This document shows, piece after piece, positions 38,643 through 47,386 of a stretch of 64,000 bases of DNA (position 1 is its first letter; each line of letters begins with the position of its first letter). The notes beneath the pieces were generated by a model, which searched no databases, was not told where the DNA came from, and saw nothing but the letters and a program-made list of their open reading frames with translations. This DNA is from an uncultured Lachnospiraceae bacterium (lineage in GTDB: Bacteria; Bacillota; Clostridia; Lachnospirales; Lachnospiraceae): NCBI GenBank assembly GCA_947644545.1, contig CANRZW010000006.1, forward strand, positions 62,001-126,000, in the 5' to 3' direction. The translations under genes were made by a program, and so were the position numbers.

Positions 38643-39054
38643 CTGGCCCGGATGGAGGAGCAGTATACCTCCGTGGCTCTCATGGAGTATATGGGAGAAG
38701 ATTATCCAGACGCGGATGCGGCCGACTCCGGCTCCTGTGCCGCACCTGAGCTGTTGGATCAGGAAGCCGTGACCACCACGGACGGGGTAGAGTTGTGGGA
38801 GCAGACGAAAAGTACTCTCGTGTCTGTCAGCTGTTACAGGAATTCCAATGTGGTCACTCCTTACAGTGACAACGCTGTGATCGTGGCTTCTGGGGTGTAT
38901 CATTGGCGTTCTGGCTATGACTCTGCTGTATCCCGGCGGGGTGTTGTGGTTGGCAGGAGCGGGATTCCTGGCCTGCTATCTGGCTGGGTGCGCCCTGTCA
39001 GTACTGACTGCAGGCCGGACTAACCTGATGCTGCTGCTTTCTGAACGGGAATAA
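38643..39054 (+). pseudogene. Remnant of an FtsX/MacB-type ABC transporter permease
   Basis: Two reading frames together look like one decayed permease. From 38643 to about 38890 one frame gives a polar periplasmic-like segment (LARMEEQYTSVALMEYMGED...). From about 38892 to the TAA at 39052-39054 a shifted frame gives a membrane helix and tail (LLGCIIGVLAMTLLYPGGVL, then CYLAGCALSVLTAG and LMLLLSERE) typical of the end of FtsX-family permeases. There is a stop just upstream of 38643 and no start or ribosome binding site. No ATPase gene is adjacent. Confidence 0.6.
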
Positions 39055-39067
39055 TGCTGTAATTATG

Positions 39068-39107
39068 TCCCCGGCTTCATTTACTGATGAGGCCGGGGAT
39101 ATTTATC
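39068..39107 (+). terminator. Terminator-like hairpin after the permease remnant
   Basis: Stem TCCCCGGC (39068-39075) / GCCGGGGA (39092-39099), with inner TCAT/ATGA pairing, followed by TATTTATC. Its survival after the remnant supports the idea that a functional gene once ended here. Confidence 0.6.
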
Positions 39108-39148
39108 GGCAATCAGGTCGCCGGACCAGGTAGAATATTTCATATGTA

Positions 39149-39177
39149 TTGAATCAGCAATGATTTAGCATTATAAT
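39149..39177 (+). promoter_or_regulatory. Promoter of the toxin-antitoxin pair
   Basis: TTGAAT (39149-39154), 17-base spacer, TATAAT (39172-39177). The antitoxin ATG is at 39252. AT-rich dyads follow the -10 and could be the autorepression site usual for RelB-type antitoxins. Confidence 0.6.
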
Positions 39178-39251
39178 ATGATATATAATTTAGATTTAAA
39201 AATCATTCAGAATAGGAAGTCGGAGAGGTGAGATTTGGAAAGGAGAATGTT

Positions 39252-39554
39252 ATGGCAAGCACGATTCAAGTAAGGGTAGATGATGATCTGAAACGGAAAT
39301 CGGATATATTGTTCAAGGATCTTGGTACTGATACAACATCTGCGATCAGAATGTTTTTAACACAGGCAGTTGCAAACAATGGCTTTCCTTTTGAAATCAG
39401 GAAGAATGACAGAACAGAATACTATCCGTATGAAATAATGACAGAAGAGGAAATGTTGGCAAAGTTGAACCGTTCCAGAGAACACTGTCAGGATGGAAGA
39501 TGCCGCGAAGCAGATAAAGTGGTCTCTGATCTGAGGGGGAAGTATGGACTATAA
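39252..39554 (+). CDS. RelB/DinJ-family antitoxin
   Basis: 100 residues from the ATG at 39252 (AAAGGAG six bases upstream; an in-frame GTG at 39228 is less likely). The N-terminus MASTIQVRVDDDLKRKSDIL is the ribbon-helix-helix of RelB/DinJ antitoxins, followed by the GTDTTSAIRMFLTQAVANNG helix typical of DinJ. The C-terminal half would wrap and neutralise the toxin. Its last 11 bases overlap the toxin gene, the standard coupling of type II modules. Confidence 0.88.
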   Translation: MASTIQVRVDDDLKRKSDILFKDLGTDTTSAIRMFLTQAVANNGFPFEIRKNDRTEYYPYEIMTEEEMLAKLNRSREHCQDGRCREADKVVSDLRGKYGL

Positions 39555-39858
39555 GGTGATCATAACAGAGGATGCAGAATCGGATATGGATAATTTTGTG
39601 CATTATCTCTTATTTGAAAAGAAAAATGAGCAGGCGGCCGGTAATCTGGTAGATGATTTTGAAGCAGCTGTTACTACCCTGACACATGCCGCAGAAAGCT
39701 TAAAAATTTGTGAAAACCAGTGTTTAAAAGATCTGGGATATAGGAGATTTAACTTTAAGTCCCATAGATATTTTATGCTTTACAGGGTAGAAGAGGGTAC
39801 AGTTTATGTAGATAATGTTTTTCATGAGTTACAGGATTATGAGAATAGGATGATTTAA
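39544..39858 (+). CDS. RelE/ParE-type toxin
   Basis: 104 residues. The pattern MDYKVIITEDAESDMDNFVH then RRFNFKSHRYFMLYRVEEG and VYVDNVFHELQDYE fits the RelE/ParE fold, with the basic Arg/His patch on strand 3. Whether it cleaves mRNA on ribosomes (RelE) or targets gyrase (ParE) cannot be told from sequence alone. It overlaps its antitoxin gene by 11 bases. Confidence 0.82.
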   Translation: MDYKVIITEDAESDMDNFVHYLLFEKKNEQAAGNLVDDFEAAVTTLTHAAESLKICENQCLKDLGYRRFNFKSHRYFMLYRVEEGTVYVDNVFHELQDYENRMI

Positions 39859-39954
39859 TACCGTTTCATCACTACTTTACTACATGCTCATTGCACCATT
39901 GTCTTGAAAAGAGTAAGGCAGAGAAACTAATACATTATACGAGGGAGGAACAAT

Positions 39955-40689
39955 ATGAAAACAAAAGCATTGTTAAAATGCATCGGTTTAATCTGCATAT
40001 GGTTCCTGTCTCTGCAATTTTTTTCGATTCTGTTCCGCAATGCAGATATCACCAGGATTTTGTCCATATTGATCGTAGGTATTCTGGTTTTCTGTATGAA
40101 CAGAAAGAATCATTATATCCGTTTTGTGCCCGAGGAAAAACCGCGAATGCAGATCATCCTGCTGGCGTTACTGTCCGGAATTGGTCTGTCATTTTTTAAT
40201 ATGATTTCTGCATTACAGTTCATGCTGAGCGGGGCAATGGAGGAAATGGCACAAGTACAGACAGATGATGTGAGTATCTCACTTCTGTATATTGTCCTTA
40301 GCATGGCGGGTGCGGTCGTGGAAGAATTATTTTTCAGAGGAATTCTTTTGAATCTATGCCGGCCATATGATCGAGCGGCGTCTGCAATTATCATATCGGC
40401 TGTGCTTTTTGCGGTGATGCATTTAAGTCCCCTGATGCTGCTGCATACTTTTATTTCAGGGCTTGTATTCGGTTACTTTTATTATCATACGGAAAATATT
40501 TACATACCCATACTTGTGCACCTGACGAATAATCTGTTGTGGTCAACTGCGTTGAATGCCTGGCTGTTTGGCCCGTTTATGTCGTTAACGGGAGAGTTGC
40601 AAGGGGCGGTTATCATGGTTGTGGCGGGTCTTGTCATGGTCATTTGTTCGACAGCAGTTTTTCATATTAAATATAGAAAACAATCTTAG
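39955..40689 (+). CDS. CPBP-family intramembrane metalloprotease
   Basis: 244 residues with about seven membrane segments. The CPBP (Abi/CAAX-like) motifs are present: EELFFRG with Glu123-Glu124 and Arg128, then FAVMHLSP (His) and HLTNNLLW (His..Asn). These coordinate a metal and form the active site. Substrate unknown; relatives process prenylated peptides, bacteriocins or anti-sigma factors. GGGAGGA lies six bases before the ATG. It is convergent with the AraC gene. Confidence 0.9.
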   Translation: MKTKALLKCIGLICIWFLSLQFFSILFRNADITRILSILIVGILVFCMNRKNHYIRFVPEEKPRMQIILLALLSGIGLSFFNMISALQFMLSGAMEEMAQVQTDDVSISLLYIVLSMAGAVVEELFFRGILLNLCRPYDRAASAIIISAVLFAVMHLSPLMLLHTFISGLVFGYFYYHTENIYIPILVHLTNNLLWSTALNAWLFGPFMSLTGELQGAVIMVVAGLVMVICSTAVFHIKYRKQS

Positions 40690-40712
40690 TAATGAGCATG
40701 ATTATTCCATCT

Positions 40713-41561
40713 CTACTTCGCCACATGCTCATTGCGCCACTGTCTTGGCGAGATCCCATACACATTCTTAAACGCTCTGGAAAAATGCAGCTGGTTCGGA
40801 TAGCCCACTGCATTTCCGGTATCCGCAATGGACAGGTCGGTGAGCCGCAGCAGCTCGGTGGCCTTGGACATGCGGTAGGAGATCAGGAAATCCTGGGGCG
40901 ACTTTCCCATATTTTCATGGAAGATCTTACCGAAATAGCTTCTGTTCAAGCCGCAGGCGGCCGCGATATCCTCCACGGAGATATCGTTCTGGAAGTTCTG
41001 CTCGATGAAGGAAATAGCCTCTTTGATGTAGAAATCACGCAGGCTGTTTCCTCTGCTGACCTCAGAGGAGGAAGCGGAACGTATAAAACTGTCAATAAAG
41101 AGAAAGAGGTGCCCGATCAGGTGGAAGGGGGACTCATTCTTATGGTTTACAATATAAAGCATTTCTGATTTCATCGTGTCTGCGATGTCTTTATAGCGTG
41201 CTCTGTAGACAGGCTGGCTCGGGCTTAAGCCGGTCAGCTCCACGGCTTCTTTGGCGCGCAGTCCGTCGAATTCGATCCAGACATATTCCCACGGGATCTC
41301 ATGATCCGCTATGTAGGTGCAGACCTGATGGGGAAAGATCATGAATCCCTGGCCGCTTTTTATCTGATAATTGACGGATTTTCCCGATGTGTTCTCGGCA
41401 ATCAGCGTGCCGGTACCGGACAGGCAGTAATGGAAGAGATAATGGTTTCTGGCAGCAGGGCCGAAGGAGTGGGAGGGATCGCACTGCTCCCATCCGAACT
41501 GGTACAGACCGAGATCGACAAAATTTTCACTGGGAAAAACCGAGAAGATCACTTCACTCAT
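40713..41561 (-). CDS. AraC-family regulator of the adjacent sugar-uptake operon
   Basis: 282 residues from the ATG at 41561 (GGAGG just upstream); an in-frame ATG at 41597 would add 12 residues. N-terminal cupin-like sensor (about 1-160) with the HYLFHYCLSGTGTLI strand and the FMIFPHQVCTYIAD loop. The C-terminal double helix-turn-helix (about 180-280) shows ISVEDIAAACGLNRSYFGKI then SPQDFLISYRMSKATELL and ISPRQWR. It is divergent from the ABC transporter operon and should activate it on binding a galactoside-type sugar (inference). Confidence 0.92.
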   Translation of the reverse strand: MSEVIFSVFPSENFVDLGLYQFGWEQCDPSHSFGPAARNHYLFHYCLSGTGTLIAENTSGKSVNYQIKSGQGFMIFPHQVCTYIADHEIPWEYVWIEFDGLRAKEAVELTGLSPSQPVYRARYKDIADTMKSEMLYIVNHKNESPFHLIGHLFLFIDSFIRSASSSEVSRGNSLRDFYIKEAISFIEQNFQNDISVEDIAAACGLNRSYFGKIFHENMGKSPQDFLISYRMSKATELLRLTDLSIADTGNAVGYPNQLHFSRAFKNVYGISPRQWRNEHVAK

Positions 41562-41669
41562 ACATTCCTCCGTTCCGGGGCGATATGCGCCGCTCATCTG
41601 TGGACTTTGGTCAGGGTAACATCAATATTCAGCTTAAAGAGATTACGGTAAAAAGTAATCTGAATTGTT

Positions 41670-41705
41670 TCTATACCTGATTCTATACCAAATTATATAC
41701 CAAAA
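41670..41705. promoter_or_regulatory. Three 12-bp tandem units with TATACC core, candidate AraC-type operator
   Basis: TCTATACCTGAT, TCTATACCAAAT and TATATACCAAAA follow one another without gaps, so the TATACC core recurs at 41672, 41684 and 41696. The array ends 20 bases upstream of the -35 of the transporter operon, a usual place for an activator. Confidence 0.6.
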
Positions 41706-41725
41706 TGCTACTCTACTTCAATTAA

Positions 41726-41754
41726 TTGGCATAAAAACAGCATTAAGGTATATA
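41726..41754 (+). promoter_or_regulatory. Promoter of the sugar ABC transporter operon
   Basis: TTGGCA (41726-41731), 17-base spacer, TATATA (41749-41754). The -35 departs from consensus, as expected for an activator-dependent promoter. The start codon is 80 bases downstream. Confidence 0.6.
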
Positions 41755-41833
41755 ACATATAAAATAAGGCTATTTATGGATAGCAAAATGGTATGTTACA
41801 ATGCAAATATCAAATCAGGGAAGGAGATATGCT

Positions 41834-43120
41834 ATGTTAAGGAGGAAAGTAAAATACCTTGGCGCGGCGGTTTGCAGTGTTGCTGCAATGGCGGTTGCCG
41901 GGGGATGTGGAAACTCGGCTGGCGATGGTAAGGTTGAAGTTGAGATCGTTCAGTACAAGCCTGAGGCGGCCAACTATTTCACTGCTGTGGAAGAGGAATT
42001 CAACGCAACACACGATGACATCCGTTTAAAGATCAGTTCTCCCAATGATGCGATGACGATCTTAAAGACGAGATTCATCAGAGAGGATTATCCCGACATC
42101 ATAGGAATCGGCGGAGACATCAACTATTCCTATTTCATGGATGCGCAGATCCTGGAGGATATTTCTGATTATGAAGGACTTGCGAATATCAATCAGGGAT
42201 ATCTGGAAATCGACGAGGCGCTTAAGTTTGTGCCCATTGAGGGAACTTATGCAGTGCCTTACGTGGCCAACGCGGCAGGAATTTTGTACAACAGGGATAT
42301 GTTCGAGGAGCATGGCTGGACGATCCCGACAACCTGGGACGAATTACTTACTTTGTGTGACACCATTCAGGGAGAAGGAATCCAGCCTTTCTATTTCGGT
42401 TTCAAGGATACCTGGACCTGCCTTGCACCGTGGAATGCGATGGCGGTAGATCTGGCTCCGGCGGATGCATCCAAGCAGGTAAACCGCGGGGAGACCACAT
42501 TTGCCAAAGAGTACCGGGAAGTGTCCGAGAAATATCTGGAACTGCTGCAGTACGGACCGGAGGATCCGTTTGCGTATGGCTACAATGACGCATGTACGGC
42601 GTTTGCAAGAGGCGAATCCGCCATGTATCCGATCGGAAGCTATGCGGCTCCGCAGATTCTGTCCGTGAACCCGGACTTAAATCTGGATTCTTTCGTTATG
42701 CCGGCCAATGACGCGGCGGACGGCAATACCCTGAATTCCGGTATTGACCTGCAGTTCTGCGTGACGGCAGGATGCAAGAACAAGGAAGCGGTCTATGAGG
42801 TGCTGGATTTCCTTTATGAAGATGAGAACATCCAGAAGTACATAGACGCACAGACGGCTATCCCCTGTAAGGACGGAGACTTCACGCTTCCTTCCATTCT
42901 GGACGGCATGACAGACTATATCACATCCGGCAATATGACGGACTATCAGGATCACTATTATCCGTCAGAGATGGCAGTGGATGCGCAGATTCAGACCTTC
43001 CTGTTAAATCAGGATGTGGACGCTTTCCTGGAGAAGTTTGATAAGGACTGGCTGCGGTACAACAGGGATATCATCCGGCTGGTACAGGATTATGAAAAGC
43101 AGCACGGAAACGCGAATTGA
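41834..43120 (+). CDS. Sugar ABC transporter substrate-binding lipoprotein
   Basis: 428 residues from the ATG at 41834, seven bases after AAGGAG. Signal peptide with lipobox AVAGGC (Cys25). The mature part is a family-1 extracellular solute-binding protein: FTAVEEEFNATHDDIRLKI, then YPDIIGIGGD, VPYVANAAGILYN and WDELLTLCDT. Together with two permeases and an alpha-galactosidase it probably binds raffinose- or melibiose-type alpha-galactosides (inference from context). No ATPase is encoded here; a shared MsiK-like ATPase elsewhere is likely. Confidence 0.92.
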   Translation: MLRRKVKYLGAAVCSVAAMAVAGGCGNSAGDGKVEVEIVQYKPEAANYFTAVEEEFNATHDDIRLKISSPNDAMTILKTRFIREDYPDIIGIGGDINYSYFMDAQILEDISDYEGLANINQGYLEIDEALKFVPIEGTYAVPYVANAAGILYNRDMFEEHGWTIPTTWDELLTLCDTIQGEGIQPFYFGFKDTWTCLAPWNAMAVDLAPADASKQVNRGETTFAKEYREVSEKYLELLQYGPEDPFAYGYNDACTAFARGESAMYPIGSYAAPQILSVNPDLNLDSFVMPANDAADGNTLNSGIDLQFCVTAGCKNKEAVYEVLDFLYEDENIQKYIDAQTAIPCKDGDFTLPSILDGMTDYITSGNMTDYQDHYYPSEMAVDAQIQTFLLNQDVDAFLEKFDKDWLRYNRDIIRLVQDYEKQHGNAN

Positions 43121-43152
43121 CCGCGAATTAGTGAGAAAGGAGAGCATGCATA

Positions 43153-44028
43153 ATGAAATTAGGAAAAAATGAGAGAAAAACAACATTTTTATTGATCACC
43201 ATTCCGATTCTTGCCCTGTTTATCTGCTTCAATACCATTCCGCTGATCCGCGGTGTGATATACAGTTTTACGAATTTTAAGGGCTTCGGAAAGTATGACT
43301 GGGTAGGCTTCAGAAACTATATCGATCTGTTTTCGGATCTTCGTGTGGGCAAGTCCTACTGGTTTACGTTTAAGCTGGCGATCGTGACGACCGTTGTGGT
43401 TAATGTTTTAAGCCTGTTGCTGGCGCTGGCGCTTAACAGCTCCATCAAGGCCAAGAGCTTTTTCCGCGGCGCGTACTTTTTACCCAATATCTTGGGTGCG
43501 CTGGTTGTAGGTTACATTTTCAATTACTTCTTTACTTATATCCTGCCGGCTCTGGCAGACATGATCGGGATCGATGCGCTGCGCACCTCCATCCTGTCCA
43601 ATCCGAGTGCGGCATGGATCGGTATCATGGTTGTCTGTGCATGGCAGGCGATCGCCATGAACACGATCATCTATATCTCCGGCCTGCAGACGGTGCCGGA
43701 AGACGTGTATGAGGCAGGCGGCCTCGACGGTGCGACAGGCTGGAAGCAGTTTAAATATCTGACTTTCCCGCTGATCATTCCCTTTTTCTCCATCAATATG
43801 GTTCTGTGCGTGAAGAACTTCCTGATGGTGTTTGATCAGATCATGGCTTTGACCAAGGGCGGCCCGGCGCAGAGTACGGAGTCTATCTCTTACCTGATCT
43901 ACAACAACGGTATGTCGGGCGGACAGTTCGGCTTCCAGAGCGCCAACGCGGTTGTATTCTTCATCGTGATCGTGGCGGTTTCCGTGGCGCAGATGAAATT
44001 TTCCGGTAAAAAGGAGGAGCAGTTATGA
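43153..44028 (+). CDS. Sugar ABC transporter permease (MalF/UgpA type)
   Basis: 291 residues, six membrane segments. The ATPase-contacting EAA loop is visible as VYEAGGLDGATGWKQFKYLT. It begins 32 bases after the binding-protein gene, with AAAGGAG about nine bases before the ATG, and ends by overlapping the next permease start (ATGA). Confidence 0.93.
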   Translation: MKLGKNERKTTFLLITIPILALFICFNTIPLIRGVIYSFTNFKGFGKYDWVGFRNYIDLFSDLRVGKSYWFTFKLAIVTTVVVNVLSLLLALALNSSIKAKSFFRGAYFLPNILGALVVGYIFNYFFTYILPALADMIGIDALRTSILSNPSAAWIGIMVVCAWQAIAMNTIIYISGLQTVPEDVYEAGGLDGATGWKQFKYLTFPLIIPFFSINMVLCVKNFLMVFDQIMALTKGGPAQSTESISYLIYNNGMSGGQFGFQSANAVVFFIVIVAVSVAQMKFSGKKEEQL

Positions 44029-44858
44029 CAATAAAGAAAACAAACAAAACAGCGATGATCGTCCTGATCCTTGGGCTTTCCACGATCATCCTGCCGTTGT
44101 ACCTGACGATAGTTATTGCATTCAAACAGCCCTCGGAAATGACCAACAGCATCAGCGGCATCCTGTCGCTGCCCAAAGCATGGAGCCTGAACAATTTCAG
44201 GGAAGCCATGGAGATCACGGATTTCTGGCGTTCCTTAAGCAACAGCTTACTGATCACGGTAGCGACCGTGGGACTGTCGATTGCGGTTCATTCCCTGATG
44301 GGGTATGCGCTGGGACGTAACAAGGCTCACAGCAAGTTCTACAGCTTCGTGTATCTGTTCATCGTCAGCGGTATGTTCGTGCCTTTTGCGATCCTGATGA
44401 TGCCTCTGGCAAAACAGACGGCAGAGCTGGGACTGGCTAACTGGTTCGGCGTAATCCTGCTGTATGTGGTGTTCTATATGCCGATGAACGTACTGCTCTA
44501 CTCCGGTTATCTGGTAAATATCCCGATGGCGCTGGAGGAGGCGGCGAAGGTGGACGGCGCTTCGACCTGGAGAACCTACTGGAAGATCATCTTCCCGATC
44601 ATGAAGCCCATGCATGCGACGGTGGCAGTACTTACGGCACTGGCGGTTTGGAACGACGTTATGACACCGCTTGTTATCATGGCAGGTTCCGGACAGAATA
44701 CGCTGCCGCTGGCACAGCTTAACTTCCAGTCGCAGTTCGGTACGAATTATAACCTGGCATTTGCGTCTTATCTGCTTTCGCTGATCCCGATTCTGATCTT
44801 CTACATCGTATGTCAGAAGCAGATCCTGAACGGCGTTGTGAACGGAGCGGTTAAGTAA
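44025..44858 (+). CDS. Sugar ABC transporter permease (MalG/UgpE type)
   Basis: 277 residues, six membrane segments. EAA loop LEEAAKVDGASTWRTYWKII. Overlaps the preceding permease gene by four bases, ensuring equal translation. Together they form the channel of a CUT1-type sugar importer. Confidence 0.94.
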   Translation: MTIKKTNKTAMIVLILGLSTIILPLYLTIVIAFKQPSEMTNSISGILSLPKAWSLNNFREAMEITDFWRSLSNSLLITVATVGLSIAVHSLMGYALGRNKAHSKFYSFVYLFIVSGMFVPFAILMMPLAKQTAELGLANWFGVILLYVVFYMPMNVLLYSGYLVNIPMALEEAAKVDGASTWRTYWKIIFPIMKPMHATVAVLTALAVWNDVMTPLVIMAGSGQNTLPLAQLNFQSQFGTNYNLAFASYLLSLIPILIFYIVCQKQILNGVVNGAVK

Positions 44859-44887
44859 AAACAAAGTGAATAAAATGTAAAATTATG

Positions 44888-44926
44888 GTATACTTGGAGC
44901 AGTCTTGCGGCTTGCTTCAAGTATAT
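44888..44926 (+). terminator. Hairpin between the permease and alpha-galactosidase genes
   Basis: Arms TACTTGGAGCA and TGCTTCAAGTA with one mismatch and an 11-base loop, followed by TATTGTATCTC rather than a clean T-run. It may terminate part of the transcripts or protect the transporter mRNA 3' end. Confidence 0.5.
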
Positions 44927-44993
44927 TGTATCTCATAAAATACTTAAAGAAATACGAAAAACAGTAAATATAAGAAAAAGGTTGGTGCGGCGT

Positions 44994-47219
44994 ATGGCAA
45001 TTCTATTTCAAGAGGAAAAGCGGATCTTCACATTACAGACAAAGCAGACGACCTACCAGATGAAGGTAGATGATTTCGGGTTTCTTTTGCATCTGTATTA
45101 TGGGGCGAAGGTGTCCGGCGATATGGATTATCTTTTGACTTATTATGACAGGGGATTTTCGGGAAATCCGAATGATGTGGGGAACAACAGGACTTATTCC
45201 ATGGACGTTCTGCCACAGGAATATCCGACTTTGGGAACAGGAGATTACAGAAACAGTGCGTTAGTGTTGCGTGGTCATGACGAATCGGAGTGTTGTGATC
45301 TGCGGTATGCCGGCTATGAGATTCGGGAAGGCAAGTACGAACTTGAGGGACTGCCGGCGGTGTATGCCGGGGAGAAGGAAGCACAGACGCTTAAGATCGT
45401 GCTGGAGGATAACGTGAGTAAGGTGCGCGTGCAGTTGTTGTACGGCGTGTTAGAAGACGAGGATATCATTACGAGAAGCGTGAAGATCACCAATTACGGC
45501 ACGGCGTGTGTGGTTGTGGAGAAGGCGGCCTCGGCCTGTCTGGATTTTATCACGGGACAGTATGACCTTCTCAGTTTCTACGGAAGACATACGATGGAAA
45601 GGAATCTGCAGAGGATAAGGATCGGACATGGGAGCCACAGCATCGGAAGCCGCAGAGGTACTTCCAGCCATCAGTATAATCCGGCGATTATCGTGGCAGA
45701 GAAGAACACCACGGAGAATACCGGGGACTGCTACGGTATGGTCTTTGTCTACAGCGGGAATTTTCTCTGTGAGGCGGAGCAGGATCAGTTTGACCAGACG
45801 CGTGTGCTGATGGGACTGCAGAGTGATCTTTTTCATTATCCGCTGGAATCCGGACAGACGCTTGAGATTCCGGAGACGATTATGTGTTACAGCGACAGAG
45901 GATTTGGGGATCTGTCGGTGAAATATCATCGTTGTATCAGAAATCATATATGCAACGGAGCGCGCAGCAGGCGCACAACAGGAATGCAGACAGATGGCAG
46001 CAGCGAGACGGGATTTGTGCCCCGGCCGGTGCTGGTGAACAGCTGGGAGGCGGCTTACTTTAACTTTACCGGGGAGACGATCGTGGAGCTGGCGAGGGAA
46101 GCGTCCGGACTGGGTATCGACATGGTCGTGATGGACGACGGGTGGTTTGGCAAACGTGAGGACGACAACAGCGGCCTGGGAGACTGGCAGGTCAATGAAA
46201 GGAAGCTGGGATGCAGTCTGAGCGAGCTGGTGCGCAGAGTCAACGCGGAAGGTGTCAAATTCGGTATCTGGATCGAGCCGGAAATGATCTCCGAGGACAG
46301 CGATCTGTACAGGGAGCATCCGGACTGGGCGATGCAGAATCCGGGCAGGAATCCGGCCAGAGGCAGGAATCAGCTGGTGCTTGATTTTTCCAGGGAGGAT
46401 GTGCGGGAGCATATTTTCGATCAGATCTGCAGAGTGCTGGACCAGGGCAATATCGAGTATATTAAATGGGATATGAACCGGAGCGTCACGGATTTCTATT
46501 CCGTGGAGAACAGACAGGGCAAGGTGTCCTATGATTTTGTGATCGGCCTGTATGATTTCATGGAGAAGCTTCTGGCCAGGTATCCGAAGCTGATGATTGA
46601 GGGCTGCAGCGGCGGCGGCGGCCGGTTTGACGCCGGAATGATGTATTATACGCCGCAGATCTGGTGCAGTGATAATACGGATGCGTTGGACAGGCTGCAG
46701 ATTCAGTACGGGACTTCTTTCTTCTATCCGATGTCTACGGTCAGCGCTCATGTGTCGGCGGTGCCCAATCATCAGACTGGCAGAATCACAAGCCTGCGCA
46801 CGAGAGGCATTGTGGCTATGACAGGGGCTTTCGGTTATGAGTTGTCCTTAAGCAGGCTGAGTGCGGAAGAGAAAGAGGAGATCAGGGAGCAGATCAGGCA
46901 GTATAAGGAGTTTGAGCCGCTGATCAGCACGGGAGATTATTATCGTCTTTCAAATCCTTTTGAGGATGCCTGTGCGGCATGGATGTTCGTGTCAGCGGAC
47001 AGGAAGCATATTCTGTTACATGTGGTGATTTTGGAGAATCACGGCAATATGACCGTGAATTATGTACGGCTGAAAGAACTTCTGCCGGATGCCGTCTACG
47101 AGGAGGCGGCAAGCGGTAAGTGTTATTGCGGTTCTGCGCTGATGCAGGCGGGTATCCCGATTCCGGTAGAGATGGGAGATTACCGTGCATATCAATTTGT
47201 GTTTAGGGTTAAGGAATAG
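44994..47219 (+). CDS. Alpha-galactosidase, glycoside hydrolase family 36
   Basis: 741 residues from the ATG at 44994; an in-frame TTG at 44982 is less likely. GH36 architecture: N-terminal beta-sandwich, central TIM barrel (about 340-640) and C-terminal beta domain. Catalytic residues: nucleophile Asp493 in YIKWDMNR and acid/base Asp560 in CSDNTDAL. Supporting motifs are NSWEAAYFNF, VMDDGWFG and WIEPEMI. No signal peptide, so it hydrolyses imported alpha-galactosides in the cytoplasm. It completes the AraC/ABC transporter locus. Confidence 0.95.
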   Translation: MAILFQEEKRIFTLQTKQTTYQMKVDDFGFLLHLYYGAKVSGDMDYLLTYYDRGFSGNPNDVGNNRTYSMDVLPQEYPTLGTGDYRNSALVLRGHDESECCDLRYAGYEIREGKYELEGLPAVYAGEKEAQTLKIVLEDNVSKVRVQLLYGVLEDEDIITRSVKITNYGTACVVVEKAASACLDFITGQYDLLSFYGRHTMERNLQRIRIGHGSHSIGSRRGTSSHQYNPAIIVAEKNTTENTGDCYGMVFVYSGNFLCEAEQDQFDQTRVLMGLQSDLFHYPLESGQTLEIPETIMCYSDRGFGDLSVKYHRCIRNHICNGARSRRTTGMQTDGSSETGFVPRPVLVNSWEAAYFNFTGETIVELAREASGLGIDMVVMDDGWFGKREDDNSGLGDWQVNERKLGCSLSELVRRVNAEGVKFGIWIEPEMISEDSDLYREHPDWAMQNPGRNPARGRNQLVLDFSREDVREHIFDQICRVLDQGNIEYIKWDMNRSVTDFYSVENRQGKVSYDFVIGLYDFMEKLLARYPKLMIEGCSGGGGRFDAGMMYYTPQIWCSDNTDALDRLQIQYGTSFFYPMSTVSAHVSAVPNHQTGRITSLRTRGIVAMTGAFGYELSLSRLSAEEKEEIREQIRQYKEFEPLISTGDYYRLSNPFEDACAAWMFVSADRKHILLHVVILENHGNMTVNYVRLKELLPDAVYEEAASGKCYCGSALMQAGIPIPVEMGDYRAYQFVFRVKE

Positions 47220-47246
47220 ATCAAGGAATTAGAAATTTGGGGAAAG

Positions 47247-47293
47247 AAAGACTGCCGTATCGGGTTGTATGACCGGTGTTGGCAGTCTTTTCT
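47247..47293 (+). terminator. Rho-independent terminator after the alpha-galactosidase gene
   Basis: AAAGACTGCC (47247-47256) pairs with GGCAGTCTTT (47281-47290), continuing into TTCT. It marks the left border of the aldolase/nucleotidyltransferase operon. Confidence 0.75.
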
Positions 47294-47386
47294 GATAACC
47301 GGAAGTTCCTTCGCCTGTTTTTTTGTAAATAGGACTGGTTGTATCGTCAGAATCTTGTTACAATACAACTATGAGTCGGAGGAGAT

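Noticed and set aside
39891-40199. Open frame overlapping the start of the CPBP protease gene
   Set aside because: Out of frame with a gene that has clear motifs and a good ribosome binding site.
45450-46772. 440-codon open frame on the minus strand opposite the alpha-galactosidase gene
   Set aside because: Antisense of a conserved GH36 gene with intact catalytic residues; no family signature or start signal.
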